A stretch of 64,000 bases of DNA from Candidatus Latescibacterota bacterium (GTDB taxonomy: Bacteria; Latescibacterota; UBA2968). Every line of letters begins with the position of its first letter. Within the stretch, counting starts at the first letter, position 1. Location of the stretch: contig JAJEDY010000021.1 of the NCBI GenBank assembly GCA_022821275.1, positions 1 through 64,000 of the forward strand, given 5' to 3'. Positions 63,034-64,000 of this stretch are shown here, one piece after another. A program made the position numbers and the translations under genes. A model generated the notes under the pieces. The model was not told where the DNA came from, did not search any database, and saw nothing but the letters and a program-made list of their open reading frames with translations.

Positions 63034-64000
63034 TTGCAACCGATATGCAACTATTGGCGTGTTGTCGGTTTTATTCTCGCGTTTCTGTTTTTTTTGCGTG
63101 ATGCTGTCGCTGCGCCAGATTTTGACGCGCTTGAGAAGAGTATTGTGCGTATTGTAACGCAGACAAATCAGGGGATTGGGACGGGTACTGGATTTGTGAT
63201 CAATGATCGGGGTTATATCGCTACGAACGTACACGTTATTGCCGGTGGTAATTTGATCAAAGCAATACCGACAAATTCCAATACCATGTACGATGTTGAT
63301 GTGATTGCTATGTCCTATGAACTCGATCTGGCAATCGTACGCGTGCCGGGGATCAATCTACCACCGATTACGCTTTCGCTCGCGCCGTCGAGAAAGGGGC
63401 AGAAGGTGTGGGCTATTGGTTATCCGGGGGGAGCCGATAGGAACAGACCTGCCCATGATCCAACTGTACAGGATGGTGTTATTGGTAGAATTTTTTCAGG
63501 TGCTTGGAAGACCCAAAAATTCAGGATTATTCAACACAACGCGCCTACGAATCCCGGTAACAGCGGCGGACCTTTACTGGACGACTGCGGAAGGGTGATC
63601 GGTGTTAATACGCAAGCGTCTCTTGTGGTCATTGCCAGCCCATCCGATGGGGTAACGCGGGTGCCGCACGCGGCGGGTATTTACTGGTCTTCTCATATTG
63701 AGGAATTGGCAAAGCTGTTGCGTGAAAATGCAATTTCTTTTCAGTCGGACGGCGATGAGTGTTTAGCGGCTGATTCTACTGGGCATTCTGCGGAGGCGGA
63801 CCAGGCAAAGAGTCAAGCAGATGAGGTGAATCAGAAATTTCTTATTTGGGTGATATTATTGGGTGCTGTGGCTGTGGTCGCTCTGATACTTGCTTTGAAG
63901 AAACCCCGGCAGCAGATCATTCACGCTGCAGACCATATCAGCCTACGCTTCAAAACAAAAGCACCTGCTGTGGCTGTCCAAAAACGAGCACCCGAAAAAC
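63034..64000 (+). CDS. Trypsin-like serine protease with membrane anchor (partial)
   Basis: At least 322 residues, open to the window end. TTG start six nt after AGGAG. Signal peptide (about 1-26, FILAFLFFLRDAVA), then a Deg-like trypsin domain with an intact triad: H67 (TNVHVI), D98 (ELDLAIV) and S177 (GNSGGPLL). No PDZ domain is seen; a linker leads to one membrane helix near 270-288 (IWVILLGAVAVVALILAL) and a basic cytoplasmic tail. The tail may continue into an FHA or other domain beyond the window. It pairs with the dead paralogue upstream. Confidence 0.85.
   Translation, partial: MQPICNYWRVVGFILAFLFFLRDAVAAPDFDALEKSIVRIVTQTNQGIGTGTGFVINDRGYIATNVHVIAGGNLIKAIPTNSNTMYDVDVIAMSYELDLAIVRVPGINLPPITLSLAPSRKGQKVWAIGYPGGADRNRPAHDPTVQDGVIGRIFSGAWKTQKFRIIQHNAPTNPGNSGGPLLDDCGRVIGVNTQASLVVIASPSDGVTRVPHAAGIYWSSHIEELAKLLRENAISFQSDGDECLAADSTGHSAEADQAKSQADEVNQKFLIWVILLGAVAVVALILALKKPRQQIIHAADHISLRFKTKAPAVAVQKRAPEK

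Overview
The window reads as chromosome of a free-living Gram-negative-type bacterium. It encodes outer-membrane barrels (PorV-like, Omp85-like, a porin-like protein), several lipobox proteins, a Lol-like export cassette, L,D-transpeptidase, D-Ala-D-Ala ligase and the MEP isoprenoid enzyme IspDF. GWxTD and PorV/PorQ proteins, two PhyH dioxygenases, an enolase-superfamily enzyme, two Gfo/Idh/MocA dehydrogenases, two xylose-isomerase-like TIM barrels and mannonate dehydratase together suggest a relative of the FCB group, perhaps Latescibacterota or a similar candidate phylum. That placement is inference from family content; no rRNA is present. TTG and GTG starts with good Shine-Dalgarno sites are common.

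Layout. 1-8.2 kb: a mostly minus-strand block. A likely operon runs PhyH dioxygenase, queA, enolase-superfamily enzyme, ispDF, dedA, ddl and tRNA-Thr(TGT). 8.2-14 kb: Gfo/Idh dehydrogenase behind a terminator-like leader, Uma2 protein, sugar isomerase-like protein, K+ channel, NhaC antiporter. 14.1-21.7 kb: an accessory island with an ABC-type AAA ATPase and a DUF4276 (Toprim-like) partner overlapping by 7 nt, a methyltransferase-like remnant, and an 1824-residue GHKL-ATPase/DUF3883-nuclease protein. This is the best candidate for an undescribed defence system. 21.9-27.8 kb: uxuA plus dehydrogenase, Lon-N protein and LysR regulator, accD-aroQ, NadD-like enzyme. 27.9-33 kb: a five-gene operon of LolA-like carrier, two FtsX permeases, LolD-like ATPase and outer-membrane barrel. 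33-36.8 kb: isomerase, sucD (with an unusual CoA loop), rpiA, an XRE-metallo-beta-lactamase fusion, and a small coiled-coil protein.

37-48.6 kb is envelope-centred: a metallopeptidase/TolB-propeller/Omp85-barrel fusion preceded by three phased TTACAA repeats, TPR and GWxTD proteins, a compact operon (L,D-transpeptidase, degenerate paralogue, PorV-like, era, LPG-synthase-like membrane protein), and two lipoproteins. 48.8-55.8 kb: a 1617-residue FtsX-type permease with a degenerate M28-peptidase ectodomain, followed by an OPT-like transporter. 55.9-64 kb: a Gly/Arg/Gln-rich secreted protein, calcineurin-like phosphoesterase, YyaL/thioredoxin-domain protein, a half-size FAD oxidoreductase, a VapBC-like module bracketed by a 22-bp direct repeat copied from the 3' end of the oxidoreductase gene, and a pair of trypsin-like proteins. 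The first of these has lost its catalytic Ser and Asp and carries an FHA domain; the second has an intact triad and is cut by the window end.

No insertion sequence, integrase, CRISPR array or replication origin was recognised.
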